Both the position numbers and the translations under genes were made by a program. DNA of 64,000 nt from Flavobacterium sp. ALJ2 (GTDB taxonomy: Bacteria > Bacteroidota > Bacteroidia > Flavobacteriales > Flavobacteriaceae): contig NZ_JADNRC010000001.1 of the NCBI RefSeq assembly GCF_015594725.1, forward strand, positions 1 through 64,000, read 5' to 3'. Position 1 is the first letter of the stretch. Each line of letters opens with the position of its first letter. Shown in pieces: positions 33,901-43,779 of this stretch. The notes beneath the pieces were generated by a model that saw nothing but the letters and a program-made list of their open reading frames with translations, ran no database searches and was not told where the DNA came from.

Positions 33901-34111
33901 AGTCTCTTTGGTGTATCAATTCCCTAAATTGATGAATAACACATTAGATCTTAGAGCATCTGTTTTTGCAAGAAATATTTTATTATGGTCTAAAATACCT
34001 AATCTTGACCCTGAAGCATCACAAGGAAACAATAATATGTCAGGTGGATTTGAGCAATGGTCAATGCCACAAGCTAAAAGTATTGGTTTTGGTCTAAACT
34101 TTACATTTTAA
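30926..34111 (+). CDS. SusC/RagA family TonB-linked outer-membrane protein 2
   Basis: This 1061 aa protein starts at ATG 30926 (MKVKFTWVLTLLAAL). The signal peptide is almost identical to SusC 1, but the rest differs strongly. It has the regulatory domain (AVSGVVTDNLGLPLPGVSIL), the plug (VVVTALGVKKSARAVGYAVQ; IIIRGARSFTGNNTPLYVID) and a barrel ending GFGLNFTF. The divergence in the barrel from SusC 1 and 3 points to a different ligand. It pairs with the SusD-like gene at 34125. Confidence 0.96.
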   Translation: MKVKFTWVLTLLAALTMQFSFAQERAVSGVVTDNLGLPLPGVSILVKGTKMGTQTDFDGKYSIKAQSSQTLIFSYIGMKTQEIVANSTIVNAKLKDDSVELEGVVVTALGVKKSARAVGYAVQEVKAADLTKASNNSLSGALQGKLAGVQITPSSGAPGASSQIIIRGARSFTGNNTPLYVIDGMPVSSTSDFSTGNSVTGSDIANRAVDIDPNEIESISILKGQAASALYGLRASNGVILITTKSGRNLAKSGKPVITFNTSTSFETISKKPDTQNEYAQGSGGLFNPTSSQSWGPKISELPNDPTYGGNVANVNNGGILRPGKYFVPQREKAGLDPWVIPKAHSNINDFFKIGYTINNSLNIAQATENTNYSFGIGSSNQEGMLPGTGMNRHTVKAVVDTRLNNEWKTGFSVNYVQTKIDKSTAANDAAIAGVFAAPRSYDLKGNGFSNPTNPYDQIYFRPSVFNNPYWAAENNEFSEKTNRVYGNGYIQYSPILSVEGNQKLTVKYQAGVDSYTSNYRDIFEFGNKLDLSGNSSSVNLYGTTNDVINSLLTVNYNLNITDDLNLNVLVGNEYNHTNMKAYDDLGTALNFGGWSTIANARIVTAEETRRQTRTVGFFGNTEFSYKNMIFLGATIRKDIASAMPRGNRDFIYPSVSLGFILTEIEGLKGSSVLSYAKLRGSIAEVGQAGTYYKDFYSVPSYAGGFWVGSPIQYPLAGVSSFGPNSILYDPNLKPQNTKSYEVGADFKFFNNRIGIEYSYSKQNVTDQIFNVPLGGSTGASFLVTNGGKMETDVHEFVFTTNPIRTADFNWIFNINFSQIDSYVKELAPGVDNISLGGFVSPQIRASVGDRFPVIYGTSFVRDDNNNIVVDSDGLPLIGDSKAIGEVAPKFNLGGSTQFTYKRVSLAATVDWKNGGKIYSGSNSLMSFYGVDARTGDRASEYIYPGVKQDGTPNDVALGGATNPNGHQDLQSALSDITESAVFDASFVKLREVSLVYQFPKLMNNTLDLRASVFARNILLWSKIPNLDPEASQGNNNMSGGFEQWSMPQAKSIGFGLNFTF

Positions 34112-34124
34112 TTAAAAAAATCAA

Positions 34125-35561
34125 ATGAAGAATATAAAAGTAACTATAACAGTATTAATGGCTTTATTTTTATTCCAATCTTGCTCTGAGGACAAGATGG
34201 ATGAAATAAATGAGAATAAAAACAATCCAACAGATGTGCCTACTAGTTTGGCTATCACGGATGTAATGATTTCTTCTGGTTTTTCTACAACTGGTGCTGA
34301 TAATTCATTTTACGCTGGGGTATACTCAGAGTTAAATGCAGGAAATCATAACCAAATGTATAATGCACAAATTAGACGTGGAGAACCTCAACTTGCAACA
34401 ACTTACAACAATAGCTGGGTTGAAATTTACTCGCAACTAAGATCGCTAAAAATTATTATTGAAAAGTGTACTACAGGGAAAGAAAAAGGAAACTACCAAA
34501 CTTTAGGTGTTGCTCAAATTTTATTCGCATATAATTTGGCTATATTGACAGATCTTTTTGGAGATGTTCCTTATTCTGAAGCTTTACAGCCAAATACAAT
34601 CTTTCAACCTAAAATAGACAAACAAGAAGCTATTTATGAAGCTATTTTTCAAAGATTAAATGAAGGTATTTCAAATCTAGATAAAACTACAACTTATGCA
34701 GGTTTAGGAAATCAAGATTTAATCTACAAAGGAGATTCAAAAAAATGGAAAAAAGCAGCAAACGGATTATTAGCAAGATATACTATGAGATTATCTCTTA
34801 GAAAAGCTGATTACCAAGCTGTAATTAATTATGTAAATGCTTCATTTTCTGGTGTAGATGAAGAATTCAAACTTGCAAATGATGCAATTCCAAATCCTTA
34901 TGCTAGATTCCAAGTTAATGTAGGTGCAATATCTGTAGCAAAAAGTTTCTATGATATTATGATAGCAAACGGAGCAACGGATGCTCGTACTAACGCATTT
35001 TTCTCAAAAATAGATGGTGTAGTTAAACCTTTTGACAATGCATCATTAGCCACTATAGAAGGGCAGGGTATCTATTCTATCTCTGCTATTATTAGTGAAA
35101 AAAACCCAATTTACTTGTTAAGCTATCATGAATTATTATTCTTAAAAGCTGAAGCTGAAGCGAGATTAGGTTTAACTACTGCTCAAACAACTATGAATGA
35201 TGCTATAAAAGCTGCTTTTACTAAAAAACAAGTGGTAACTTTTACTGCTGCCCAAGCAGATACTTATATAGCTTCTATAGGAATTTTAACAGGTAATGCA
35301 TTATTGAAAAAAATAATGGTAGAAAAATATATTTCTTTTTACGAAAATGAAGGCATAGAATGTTATAATGATATTAGACGTTTAAAAGCTATGGGTAATG
35401 GGGATTTCATACCTATGGTAAACCCAAAGCCTGCATTTTTTCCACAAAGATTCGGTTATGGTCAATCTGATGTTTCTGCTAACTTAAATATTAAAGAAGC
35501 ATTTGGAGATGGGTCATATGTATACTCAGAAAATGTTTGGTGGGCTGGAGGAACAAGATAG
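34125..35561 (+). CDS. SusD/RagB-like lipoprotein 2
   Basis: This 478 aa protein has a lipobox ending FQSC (Cys about 20). It is of the SusD-like_2 type, with a short N-terminal linker (DEINENKNNPTDVP) and the helical core (LGVAQILFAYNLAILTDLFG at about 125). It ends with a WWAGG segment. It lies 13 bp after SusC 2 and serves as its surface binding partner. Confidence 0.93.
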   Translation: MKNIKVTITVLMALFLFQSCSEDKMDEINENKNNPTDVPTSLAITDVMISSGFSTTGADNSFYAGVYSELNAGNHNQMYNAQIRRGEPQLATTYNNSWVEIYSQLRSLKIIIEKCTTGKEKGNYQTLGVAQILFAYNLAILTDLFGDVPYSEALQPNTIFQPKIDKQEAIYEAIFQRLNEGISNLDKTTTYAGLGNQDLIYKGDSKKWKKAANGLLARYTMRLSLRKADYQAVINYVNASFSGVDEEFKLANDAIPNPYARFQVNVGAISVAKSFYDIMIANGATDARTNAFFSKIDGVVKPFDNASLATIEGQGIYSISAIISEKNPIYLLSYHELLFLKAEAEARLGLTTAQTTMNDAIKAAFTKKQVVTFTAAQADTYIASIGILTGNALLKKIMVEKYISFYENEGIECYNDIRRLKAMGNGDFIPMVNPKPAFFPQRFGYGQSDVSANLNIKEAFGDGSYVYSENVWWAGGTR

Positions 35562-35587
35562 TTTTTTTTAGTACTGAAATAATTTAG

Positions 35588-35621
35588 AAAAAGTGCACTC
35601 ATTTATCAGAGGACACTTTTT
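35588..35621 (+). terminator. Terminator after SusCD 2
   Basis: AAAAAGTG ... CACTTTTTTT hairpin, 27 bp after the stop. Confidence 0.7.
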
Positions 35622-35639
35622 TTAAAATATGTTTTTAAT

Positions 35640-35676
35640 AAAAAGGAGTGGAAGATAAATTTTTCTACTCCTTTTT
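35640..35676. terminator. Second terminator-like inverted repeat
   Basis: AAAAAGGAGTGGA ... TCTACTCCTTTTT, symmetrical, able to work in both directions. Confidence 0.65.
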
Positions 35677-35917
35677 CGTATTTTAATATGTAATTAGCAG
35701 TAACAATCTTGTTGCTGTTTTTTTTGTAGTTTTTTTTAATGTAATACCATAAGTTGTTGTTTTATGAAAAATATAGTTGATTAGGAGATTTGCAATAATA
35801 CTGCATAACTAGATAAAAATCAACGTTTTATTGTTGGTAATGTATATGAGATTGTGAAAAAGATTAACCAAAATAAAAGCAATAATTTATTTACTGGTTT
35901 TTTGTCCTTTTTTATGA

Positions 35918-36208
35918 TTTTTAGAAGATGCCTCTTATAATGGTGTAGATTATGATGCTAATGATGTAATAAAAGAAATATATCAAGAAGTAAATAATAC
36001 CATTATAAAATGTACCGATAAAGATGGTAATTTTGTTATAAATGCAATACCGAATAATGTGAACCCTGGTAGGAGTGCTGCTAGTAATAGAACTGATACA
36101 GGTTTGTCTCTGGATATAGGAAAGGAAGATGATTCTAGCAGATCACATATCAATACTTGCGTATCGGGAGAAAGTAACCAGTTACTGATAGCAGCTTATT
36201 GTAGATAA
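35918..36208 (+). pseudogene. Remnant open frame in the SusCD 2-3 gap
   Basis: A 96-codon open frame without a start codon: LEDASYNGVDYDANDVIKEI, then NTIIKCTDKDGNFVINAIPN, ending SNQLLIAAYCR. Composition is protein-like, unlike the AT-rich surroundings. It looks like the tail of a lost gene. I do not recognise it. The rest of 35677-36927 holds no gene I can support. Confidence 0.35.
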
Positions 36209-36314
36209 TCAAAAATAAATAAGAATAATTAATTAGATTGTAATAGTGCAGTTTAATAGTATTTACGTAAAACAACATTCTGTAAAGTATTGAGGAAAGT
36301 ACTGAAATGTATTT

Positions 36315-36357
36315 TAAAAAAGGAGAGGAATCTATCTATGATTTTGCTCCTTTTTTT
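36315..36357 (+). terminator. Terminator-like hairpin after the remnant
   Basis: AAAAAAGGAG ... GCTCCTTTTTTT, typical of a factor-independent terminator. Confidence 0.65.
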
Positions 36358-36927
36358 GTTTTTTATAATGTATAGATTTCAGCTAAGACAGGGTTTTTAT
36401 ATACATGAATAAGGGTTGTGATTTGTAATAATATGATCGAGGAAAGGCTTAAGTAATTGTGTTTTTTATTAGTAATTATTTACCACGTTTGGTTTTTGTA
36501 CTTTATTCAAATTTTCACGTCAATTAAGAATAAGGTCTGTAATTAGATTTAATTATAGGATTCAGTCTTATATTCTTTGTTATTCATGCATTAAGAGTGT
36601 TTGTTTTAACAGTTTTAGCGCATTCTTGATACATGGAATTTAAAAAAAAATGCAATTTTTTTTAATTATTTTTTTAAGCTTTTTTCTTTCTTTTGTTGGG
36701 TTGTTGTTGTGTTTAATTTTTAGAGTGTATTAAGATATAGTATGGTAAAGTGGTTATTAAGTTCTTTGTAATAAGGTTTTTGTGTTTTGCTTTTTATTCC
36801 TGTATTTATTTTGAACAATTTTATTTTTAAGCACATTTTGATTAAAATGTAAGAAATGTGTTCTTTTTGATGTTTTTATTGATAAAAAGTGTTTTTCTTG
36901 TTAAAAAAAATATATTATGATTAACTT

Positions 36928-36958
36928 TTGGTTAATTAACTTTTTATTAAGATGTTTG
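36928..36958 (+). promoter_or_regulatory. Putative promoter of SusCD 3
   Basis: TTG (36928-36930), 20 bp spacer, GATGTTTG (36951-36958). This is one mismatch from the TTG-N17-23-TAnnTTTG consensus and 28 bp upstream of the start codon. Confidence 0.45.
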
Positions 36959-36986
36959 CAGAATTACTAATTCAAAATATATTAAT

Positions 36987-39900
36987 ATGAGATTAAAATT
37001 TAAATGGATTTTTACACTACTAATGTTAGCGTTATCTATGCAGTTTTCTTTTGCTCAGGAGAAAAACATTAAGGGTGTGGTTACAGATGATTCTGGACCA
37101 ATTCCTGGAGTGAATGTTGTGGTAAAAGGGACAAAAGTAAGTACACAAACAGACTTTAATGGTGTTTATTCTATTCAGGCAAAAGCGGGAGATGTTTTGC
37201 AATTCTCTTTTATGGGAATGAACGACGCTTCTGTAACTGTTGGAGCATCTAATAGTGTAAATGCAAAATTGACATCAGCTTCTCAATCACTTGATGAAGT
37301 TGTAGTAGTTGCTTACGGTAAGCAAAAAACAAAATCTATTGTAGGTTCAGTAGCAACAGTAGGTAAAGACATTTTAGAAAAGCAACAAGCTACGAATGTT
37401 TTAACAGCAATTCAAGGTAGTGTTGCTGGGGTTAACATTATCTCAGCAGGAGGTCAACCAGGTGAAAGTCCAACCATACGTATTCGTGGTATTGGGTCTA
37501 TCAGTTCTTCTGCAGAGCCTTTGATTATTTTAGATGGTGCACCTTTTTCAGGGAATATTAACTCAATTAGTGCGGATCAGATAGAAAGCATGAGTGTGTT
37601 AAAAGATGCTTCTTCTACTGCTTTATATGGTTCTAGAGGAGCAAATGGTGTAATTATCATTACTACTAAAAGAGGTAAATTTAATACGCCTACAACGGTA
37701 CACTTAAACTCTGTAGTAGGTGTTGGTAGCAATGCAGTTAAATTACATAAATTATTGTCAACAGATCGTCTTACGGAGTTAAGTTGGGAAGCAGTACGTA
37801 ATGTAAATCAATATGGTAGAGGACAAGCTCCTGCATTAGCAGGTCAAAATGCATCTAATTCATTAGTGTCAGCTTTGGGGTACAATCCTTATAAAGCAAC
37901 AGTTCCTGTTGATGCTAACGGAAAATTAGTTACAACAGATAAATATTGGGATACAGATTGGGAAAAGGCTTTGATTAATAATTCGGCTATAAGAAAAGAA
38001 AATTCTATCGCAATTAGTGGTGGTGGTGAAAATGCTGCATTTTCATTTTCTGCTAATAATTTGAACCAAGAAGGGGCTTTAGTTAATTCAAATTTTAAGA
38101 GAACTTCGGTTAGAGTTAGCGCAGATACCAAAATTAATGAATCACTAACCGCTGGTTTAAGTGTAGGTTATACTACATCAACTCAAAATTACCCAACGCA
38201 ATCAGGAAATTCATATCAAAGTCCAATACAATGGATTTATAATGTTTCTTCAATTTATCCATTATATCAACATGATGATCAAGGGAATGAAATGTTTGAT
38301 AATTTAGGAAGAAAGATTTATGATTATGGAGCAGGTGATGGAGCGTTAAATGCAGTGCGTCCAATGATGGGGAATGAAAATGCTTTAGGAGCATTGTATA
38401 ATTATACTGTTAGAAATAATAGAGATGATATTACTATCAATGGGTATGCAGGTTATAAAATTACAAAAGATTTATCTTTCAAAACTACAATTGGATACCA
38501 AAGATATATGCTTGATAATTTTAACTATAGTTCTTCTCTATATGGTAATGCTGCTGGAGTTAATGGTAGAATAACACAAAATAGAGATATTACAACTTCT
38601 ATAAATATTACGAATGTGTTAAGCTATAAAAAGCAATTTGGAAATCATACTATTGGTGTTGATGGAATTCAAGAGGCTTATAAGTTTAAGTTAGATAGAA
38701 TGTATGCTCAAGGGGAAGGATTTTTGCCAGGAGTAGAAGTTAATGATGGAGCAACTAACCCAACAGGAGTTGGTGGAACTGTTACAGAAGAGCGTCTTAA
38801 TAGTTATTTAGGTCGTGCTACATATAATTATGCTAATAGATATTTCCTTGAAGGTTCTTACCGTACAGATGGTTCATCTCGTTTTGCAAGAGATTCACGT
38901 TGGGGTAATTTCTTTTCTGTAGGTGGTGCTTGGAGTATTAAAGATGAAAGTTTCTTAGTAGATAGTAAAGTTATTAGTACTTTAAAACTTAAAGGATCTT
39001 ATGGAGAATTAGGAAATAATAGAGCATTGAATGCTGATGGTACAGATTCTTATTTTCCTTACCAACAATTATATAATTTAGGATGGAGTGAAATGGATTA
39101 CCCAGGAGTTTCATTGGGAGCGCCAGCTGATAAGAGTTTAACTTGGGAAAAAACAGCTTCATCGAATATTGGTATTGAATTAGGATTCTTTAATGATAGA
39201 TTTAAAGCAGGAGCAGACTGGTATCAAAAAAAATCAATTGATTTAATTTATGCAATTCCAGTTGCAGGTTCAACAGGTAATACAACTTATTTAACAAATG
39301 CAGGTTCTTTGAAAAACTACGGTTTAGAGGTTTATTTAAGTTCTGTGAATGTTAAGAATACTAACTTTACTTGGACTACTGATTTGAACTTCTCTTTTGA
39401 TAGAAATGAAGTTACATCTTTAACACAAGATTATATTATTAATGGTAGTAAGCGTTGGGAAGTAGGTAAATCTATTTATGATTTCTGGATTCAGGAATGG
39501 GCTGGAGTTGATTCGGCTACAGGTAAAGGACAATGGTATAAAGATGGTGTAGATACTAATGGAAATAGAAATACTACATTTAATTATTCAGAAGCTTCTC
39601 GTAACTATGTAGGGAAATCATCATTGCCAGATGTGGTTGGAGGACTTTCAAATTACTTCAAATACAAGAATTTTGATATGAATATCTTGTTCAACTTTAG
39701 TTATGGAGCTTACGTTTATGATTCATCATATGCATCATTAATGACAGGATTAAAAGATCCAGGACGTCCAGGATCTGCAGATTTAGAAAACCGTTGGCAA
39801 CAACCAGGAGATATTACAGATGTTCCAAGATTGTATCAATCAACTCAGGATTATGCTTCTCAATCTACAAGATTTTTATTCAAAAATAATTATATCCGTT

Positions 39901-40109
39901 TGAAAGCATTGAATATCGGTTATAACTTTCCAAAAGATGTAATGAATTCTATTGGAGTAAATAATATTAGAATTTACTTGCAGGGAGATAATTTGTTGAC
40001 TTTCCAATCTCATAAAGGAATTGATCCAGAACAAAGTTTTTCTGGTACAACAGATAGTAGAACATACAACCAAAGATTGGCTTCTTTAGGGTTTTCGATT
40101 GATTTTTAA
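36987..40109 (+). CDS. SusC/RagA family TonB-linked outer-membrane protein 3
   Basis: This 1040 aa protein has a signal peptide MRLKFKWIFTLLMLALSMQF..AQ, a regulatory domain (NIKGVVTDDSGPIPGVNVVV), a plug (DEVVVVAYGKQKTKSIVGSV; IRIRGIGSISSSAEPLIILD) and a barrel ending GFSIDF. Codon use is more regular than in SusC 1 and 2 (many GGT, CGT, GAA), which hints at higher expression. It has its own upstream region and is not part of the duplicated pair. The substrate is unknown. Confidence 0.96.
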   Translation: MRLKFKWIFTLLMLALSMQFSFAQEKNIKGVVTDDSGPIPGVNVVVKGTKVSTQTDFNGVYSIQAKAGDVLQFSFMGMNDASVTVGASNSVNAKLTSASQSLDEVVVVAYGKQKTKSIVGSVATVGKDILEKQQATNVLTAIQGSVAGVNIISAGGQPGESPTIRIRGIGSISSSAEPLIILDGAPFSGNINSISADQIESMSVLKDASSTALYGSRGANGVIIITTKRGKFNTPTTVHLNSVVGVGSNAVKLHKLLSTDRLTELSWEAVRNVNQYGRGQAPALAGQNASNSLVSALGYNPYKATVPVDANGKLVTTDKYWDTDWEKALINNSAIRKENSIAISGGGENAAFSFSANNLNQEGALVNSNFKRTSVRVSADTKINESLTAGLSVGYTTSTQNYPTQSGNSYQSPIQWIYNVSSIYPLYQHDDQGNEMFDNLGRKIYDYGAGDGALNAVRPMMGNENALGALYNYTVRNNRDDITINGYAGYKITKDLSFKTTIGYQRYMLDNFNYSSSLYGNAAGVNGRITQNRDITTSINITNVLSYKKQFGNHTIGVDGIQEAYKFKLDRMYAQGEGFLPGVEVNDGATNPTGVGGTVTEERLNSYLGRATYNYANRYFLEGSYRTDGSSRFARDSRWGNFFSVGGAWSIKDESFLVDSKVISTLKLKGSYGELGNNRALNADGTDSYFPYQQLYNLGWSEMDYPGVSLGAPADKSLTWEKTASSNIGIELGFFNDRFKAGADWYQKKSIDLIYAIPVAGSTGNTTYLTNAGSLKNYGLEVYLSSVNVKNTNFTWTTDLNFSFDRNEVTSLTQDYIINGSKRWEVGKSIYDFWIQEWAGVDSATGKGQWYKDGVDTNGNRNTTFNYSEASRNYVGKSSLPDVVGGLSNYFKYKNFDMNILFNFSYGAYVYDSSYASLMTGLKDPGRPGSADLENRWQQPGDITDVPRLYQSTQDYASQSTRFLFKNNYIRLKALNIGYNFPKDVMNSIGVNNIRIYLQGDNLLTFQSHKGIDPEQSFSGTTDSRTYNQRLASLGFSIDF

Positions 40110-40124
40110 TAATAAATTTAGTAT

Positions 40125-41606
40125 ATGAAAAATATAGTTAGAAATATAACAGCTGCCTTAGTAAGTGTAATTTGCTTAGGTAGTTGTAGTCAGGAATTTT
40201 TAGATGAAGTAAAACCTACTACAGGAGTTCCTATTGAAAGTATTTATGAAAGCAGAGCCACTGCTGAAGGGGCTATGGCCGGGATATTGAGACGTTTCAG
40301 AGGGCAATTTGAAAATGCAGCAGGTGTTGCTACTACAGATGTAGGTGGGTTAAATTCAATTTTTTATGCAAGATCGGTTAAAGGTAATGACGTGATATCT
40401 ACAACTAGTTGGTATGGAACTGATTACGAGAACAATAATAGAGAGCCTACATATCGTAGACCTACTTTTACTTGGAATTATCCTTTTTTTATGATTAATC
40501 AGGTTAATAACTTTATTAAACAGGTTAATGCTAGTACAAAAATAGTAGAGGATGATAAAAATGAATTGTTGGGACAGGCGTATGCATTACGTGCTTTCTT
40601 TTACCACCAATTAGTTTTGGAGTTTTCAAAATCATATAATGAGGATCAAAATTATCCAGCACCACCTATCTATAAAGAGCCTACTGTAGAGCCTAAAGGG
40701 ATGTCTACTGTAAAGGAAGTTTATGATTTTATGGTTGATGATTTGACTACAGCTATCCCTTTATTGTCTGAAGACCGCTTAGGAAAATCTTTTGTGAATA
40801 AGGAAGTTGCAAATGCTATATTAGCACAAGTTTATCAGGTAATGGGTAAATGGGATTTGGCAGAAGCTGCTGCTGTAGAAGCGTATGGTGGAAATGTCAC
40901 TTCGGTTTTAGATGCTGGTGGTTATGGTTCAGGTTTTAAAGACAATGCTAGTGTAGAATGGTTATGGGGATCTCCTCAAAGACCTGATCAAAGTAATTAC
41001 TATTATTTAGCACCTCACGCTTTTTCTGATCATAGATCTCCTGGTTATTATTCTGCATATGTAAATTCAACATTTGTTAGTTTATTCTCTGCTACAGATG
41101 TTAGAGGAGGAGTAGGGCCAACTAAATTATTTAATAAAAAATCAGCAACACTTCCATCTACTGATTATAGATACTATGTTTCGAACAAGTTTTCGTTTAC
41201 ATTTAGTTCTCATTCTCCAATCATCAGATATGCTGAGATGATATTAGTTGATGCAGAAGCAAAAGCAAGACAAGGAAATAATGGTGGTGCAAAAACTGTA
41301 TTGTTTGCATTACAAAAAAATAGAGATGCAAATGCGGTACAAAGTTCAAATACAGGACAAGCTCTTATTGATGAAATTTTAGTTGAAAGACGTAAAGAGT
41401 TATTCCTAGAAAATGGAGTGGAATGGTTTGATGCAAAACGTTTAGGAAAAGGAATGCCTAGAGATGGTAATCAACGTTTAAAAGGACCTAATGCAGGAGT
41501 AACTTATGATTTACAGGCTCATGATTTAAGATTTATGCTTAAAGTTCCTCAGTCTGAAATTGATGCAAATCCATTTATTGACAATACTGTTAATAACGGA
41601 AAATAA
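40125..41606 (+). CDS. SusD/RagB family nutrient-binding lipoprotein 3
   Basis: This 493 aa protein has a lipobox ending LGSC (Cys about 21). The SusD core includes LLGQAYALRAFFYHQLVLEF and, near the C-terminus, DEILVERRKELFLENGVEWF. It is 15 bp after SusC 3 and forms the third uptake pair. No glycoside hydrolase, sulfatase or sensor/regulator gene accompanies any of the three pairs here. Confidence 0.95.
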   Translation: MKNIVRNITAALVSVICLGSCSQEFLDEVKPTTGVPIESIYESRATAEGAMAGILRRFRGQFENAAGVATTDVGGLNSIFYARSVKGNDVISTTSWYGTDYENNNREPTYRRPTFTWNYPFFMINQVNNFIKQVNASTKIVEDDKNELLGQAYALRAFFYHQLVLEFSKSYNEDQNYPAPPIYKEPTVEPKGMSTVKEVYDFMVDDLTTAIPLLSEDRLGKSFVNKEVANAILAQVYQVMGKWDLAEAAAVEAYGGNVTSVLDAGGYGSGFKDNASVEWLWGSPQRPDQSNYYYLAPHAFSDHRSPGYYSAYVNSTFVSLFSATDVRGGVGPTKLFNKKSATLPSTDYRYYVSNKFSFTFSSHSPIIRYAEMILVDAEAKARQGNNGGAKTVLFALQKNRDANAVQSSNTGQALIDEILVERRKELFLENGVEWFDAKRLGKGMPRDGNQRLKGPNAGVTYDLQAHDLRFMLKVPQSEIDANPFIDNTVNNGK

Positions 41607-41654
41607 TTTCAGCATAATAATATCAAAGTAGATTGCTAAAATCCGCTTTTTTAA

Positions 41655-41685
41655 AACCCGCTTTTTATAAGCGGGTTTTTTATTT
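41655..41685 (+). terminator. Terminator after SusCD 3
   Basis: AAACCCGCTT-TTTAT-AAGCGGGTTTTTT, a strong hairpin with T tail. Confidence 0.9.
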
Positions 41686-41703
41686 TTAAAAACTTTTTTC
41701 ATT

Positions 41704-41711
41704 TACCTTTG
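41704..41711 (+). promoter_or_regulatory. -7 promoter box of the porin gene
   Basis: TACCTTTG, a full match to TAnnTTTG, 51 bp before the start codon. The -33 region is only T-rich. Confidence 0.55.
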
Positions 41712-41762
41712 CGTCATCCTAAATTGTCGAAAATAATATCTAAATATATATAACCCTTTCAA

Positions 41763-43727
41763 ATGAGAATTCTCTTTTTAATTTATCTTTTAGTACTACC
41801 CACACTATTGTTTTCTCAGGCAAAAGCAAATAATAAAAGTAATTTAGACATGAGTGGTGCGCATCATGGGCTTAATGATACTATTAAAGCCAAAAAGAAA
41901 GTAGCAAGGATAGATCAATATAGATATATAACACTTGAGCGTGATACAACTTATCTGGATACATCACTTACAATTCAAAAAGAATACAGCCATAATTACT
42001 TGCGAAAGGATAATTTTGGACTATTGCCTTTTTCTAATATTGGACAAACATACAATACACTTCAATATAGCTTAACCGATTTTACTCCATATCCTGAAAT
42101 GGGTTTTAAAGCAAAGCATTTTAATTTTCTAGAAGCCAATCAGATTCAGTATTATTCTGTTGCAACTCCATTAACTGAATTGTATTTTAAATCAACAATC
42201 AATAAAGGGCAAACACTAAATTCGTTTATAACTTTGAATATGACTGAAAGATTTAATGTTTCGGCAGAATATAAAGGATTGCGTTCAGAGGGGAATTATA
42301 TAAATCAATTGTCGAGTACAGGAAATTTTAAATTAACAGCAAGTTATAGTACAAAAAAAGGGCAGTACTATCTTAATGCGCATTATACCTATCAAGATAT
42401 TTCTAACGAAGAAAACGGAGGTATTACTACACCAGGAGATTTCGAAAGTGGAGATGCAGATTTCAAAAACCGACAAAGGTTAGAAGTGTATCTTACTGAT
42501 GCAAAATCATTCTTAAAAGGAAAACGATTGTTTTTTGATCATGCTTATAGGATAAATGAAACGCATGGAAATAATAATTTGTATGTAACCCATCAATTTA
42601 ATTACGAAAACAAATTTTTCGAATACTATCAGCCAACAGTTTTATCCACCGTTGGCACGAAAAATGTTCTTCGATTTGGAGATTCATATGTAACAAATAA
42701 TATTAATGACCAGTCGCATTATAACAAAATGTATAATAAGGCAGGAATAGCTTATGAAAATATATTGCTAGGAAAATTTCAATTTTTTATAGATGATTTT
42801 AGAAGTAATTCATACTATGGAAGAGTTTTGATTTTTGATGATGGGGTGATTATTCCTAGCTCATTAAGTCAGAATATTAATAGTTTTGGAGGACAATACG
42901 AATATCAAAAAAACAAATGGAACGGTAGATTTTTATATTCAAGATCAATCACAAATCAATCACTTTCCAATTTAGAAGCAAAGCTTAAGCATGATTTTAG
43001 TGATAAAATTAAACTTTCATTTGAGTATCAAAACATAAATAAGTTGCCAAATAATAACTATAATTTATATCAGAGTAGTTATATAGAGTACAATTGGTCG
43101 AATAAATTTAAGAACGAAAAAATTAATTCTTTAAGCGCTAACGCAACGACACCTTGGGTTAATATGTCATTTCAGTATTCTGTATTGAATGATCATATGT
43201 ATTTTGAAGATCAATCAACAACTACGCAAGCTAATGCAGGTACCCAAATTATAAAACCAGCACAATACGATGGTACAATCAACTACTTAGAAGTAAAAGC
43301 TAGTAAGGAGTTTAAGTTTGGACGTTTTGCATTGGATAATACAGTTTTATATCAAAAAGTAGATCAGGCAAATGCGGTATTAAATGTGCCAGAAATCGTA
43401 ACAAGAAATACATTGTATTACACAAATTATTTCTTTAAAAAAGCACTTTTTTTACAAACCGGAATTGTATTTAATTATTTTACTAGTTATTATGGGAATG
43501 ATTATAATCCCGTAATTGGAGAGTTTTTTGTTCAAAATAAGAAAGAAATAGGAAACTATCCGAACTTTGATTTTTTTATAAATGCAAGAATCAGACAAAC
43601 AAAAATATTTTTAAAAGCAGAGCATTTTAATTCGTCGTTTTCAGGTAGTAATTACTATTCAGCACCGAACAATCCCTATCGTGATTTTGTCATTCGATTT
43701 GGCTTAACTTGGAATTTCTTCCAATAA
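41763..43727 (+). CDS. Putative outer-membrane porin (Porin_10 family)
   Basis: This 654 aa protein has a signal peptide (MRILFLIYLLVLPTLLFSQ) and a long beta-strand-rich mature part with regular aromatic-ended strands, ending RFGLTWNFFQ, the typical C-terminal strand. The segment DQYRYITLERDTTYLDTSLT followed by YLRKDNFGLLPFSNIGQTYN is characteristic of the Bacteroidota 'putative porin' family. It sits in the outer membrane; the solute is unknown. It is the first gene of a plus-strand row that continues with the CBS-like enzyme. Confidence 0.88.
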   Translation: MRILFLIYLLVLPTLLFSQAKANNKSNLDMSGAHHGLNDTIKAKKKVARIDQYRYITLERDTTYLDTSLTIQKEYSHNYLRKDNFGLLPFSNIGQTYNTLQYSLTDFTPYPEMGFKAKHFNFLEANQIQYYSVATPLTELYFKSTINKGQTLNSFITLNMTERFNVSAEYKGLRSEGNYINQLSSTGNFKLTASYSTKKGQYYLNAHYTYQDISNEENGGITTPGDFESGDADFKNRQRLEVYLTDAKSFLKGKRLFFDHAYRINETHGNNNLYVTHQFNYENKFFEYYQPTVLSTVGTKNVLRFGDSYVTNNINDQSHYNKMYNKAGIAYENILLGKFQFFIDDFRSNSYYGRVLIFDDGVIIPSSLSQNINSFGGQYEYQKNKWNGRFLYSRSITNQSLSNLEAKLKHDFSDKIKLSFEYQNINKLPNNNYNLYQSSYIEYNWSNKFKNEKINSLSANATTPWVNMSFQYSVLNDHMYFEDQSTTTQANAGTQIIKPAQYDGTINYLEVKASKEFKFGRFALDNTVLYQKVDQANAVLNVPEIVTRNTLYYTNYFFKKALFLQTGIVFNYFTSYYGNDYNPVIGEFFVQNKKEIGNYPNFDFFINARIRQTKIFLKAEHFNSSFSGSNYYSAPNNPYRDFVIRFGLTWNFFQ

Positions 43728-43779
43728 AATTAATTAATAATAATGGAAATCAGACCTTATAATTTCCAAACTTAATACA

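Noticed and set aside
36787..36986. Riboswitch before SusC 3
   Set aside because: The region is extremely AT-rich without conserved stem sequences I can recognise. Only a near-consensus promoter is supported.
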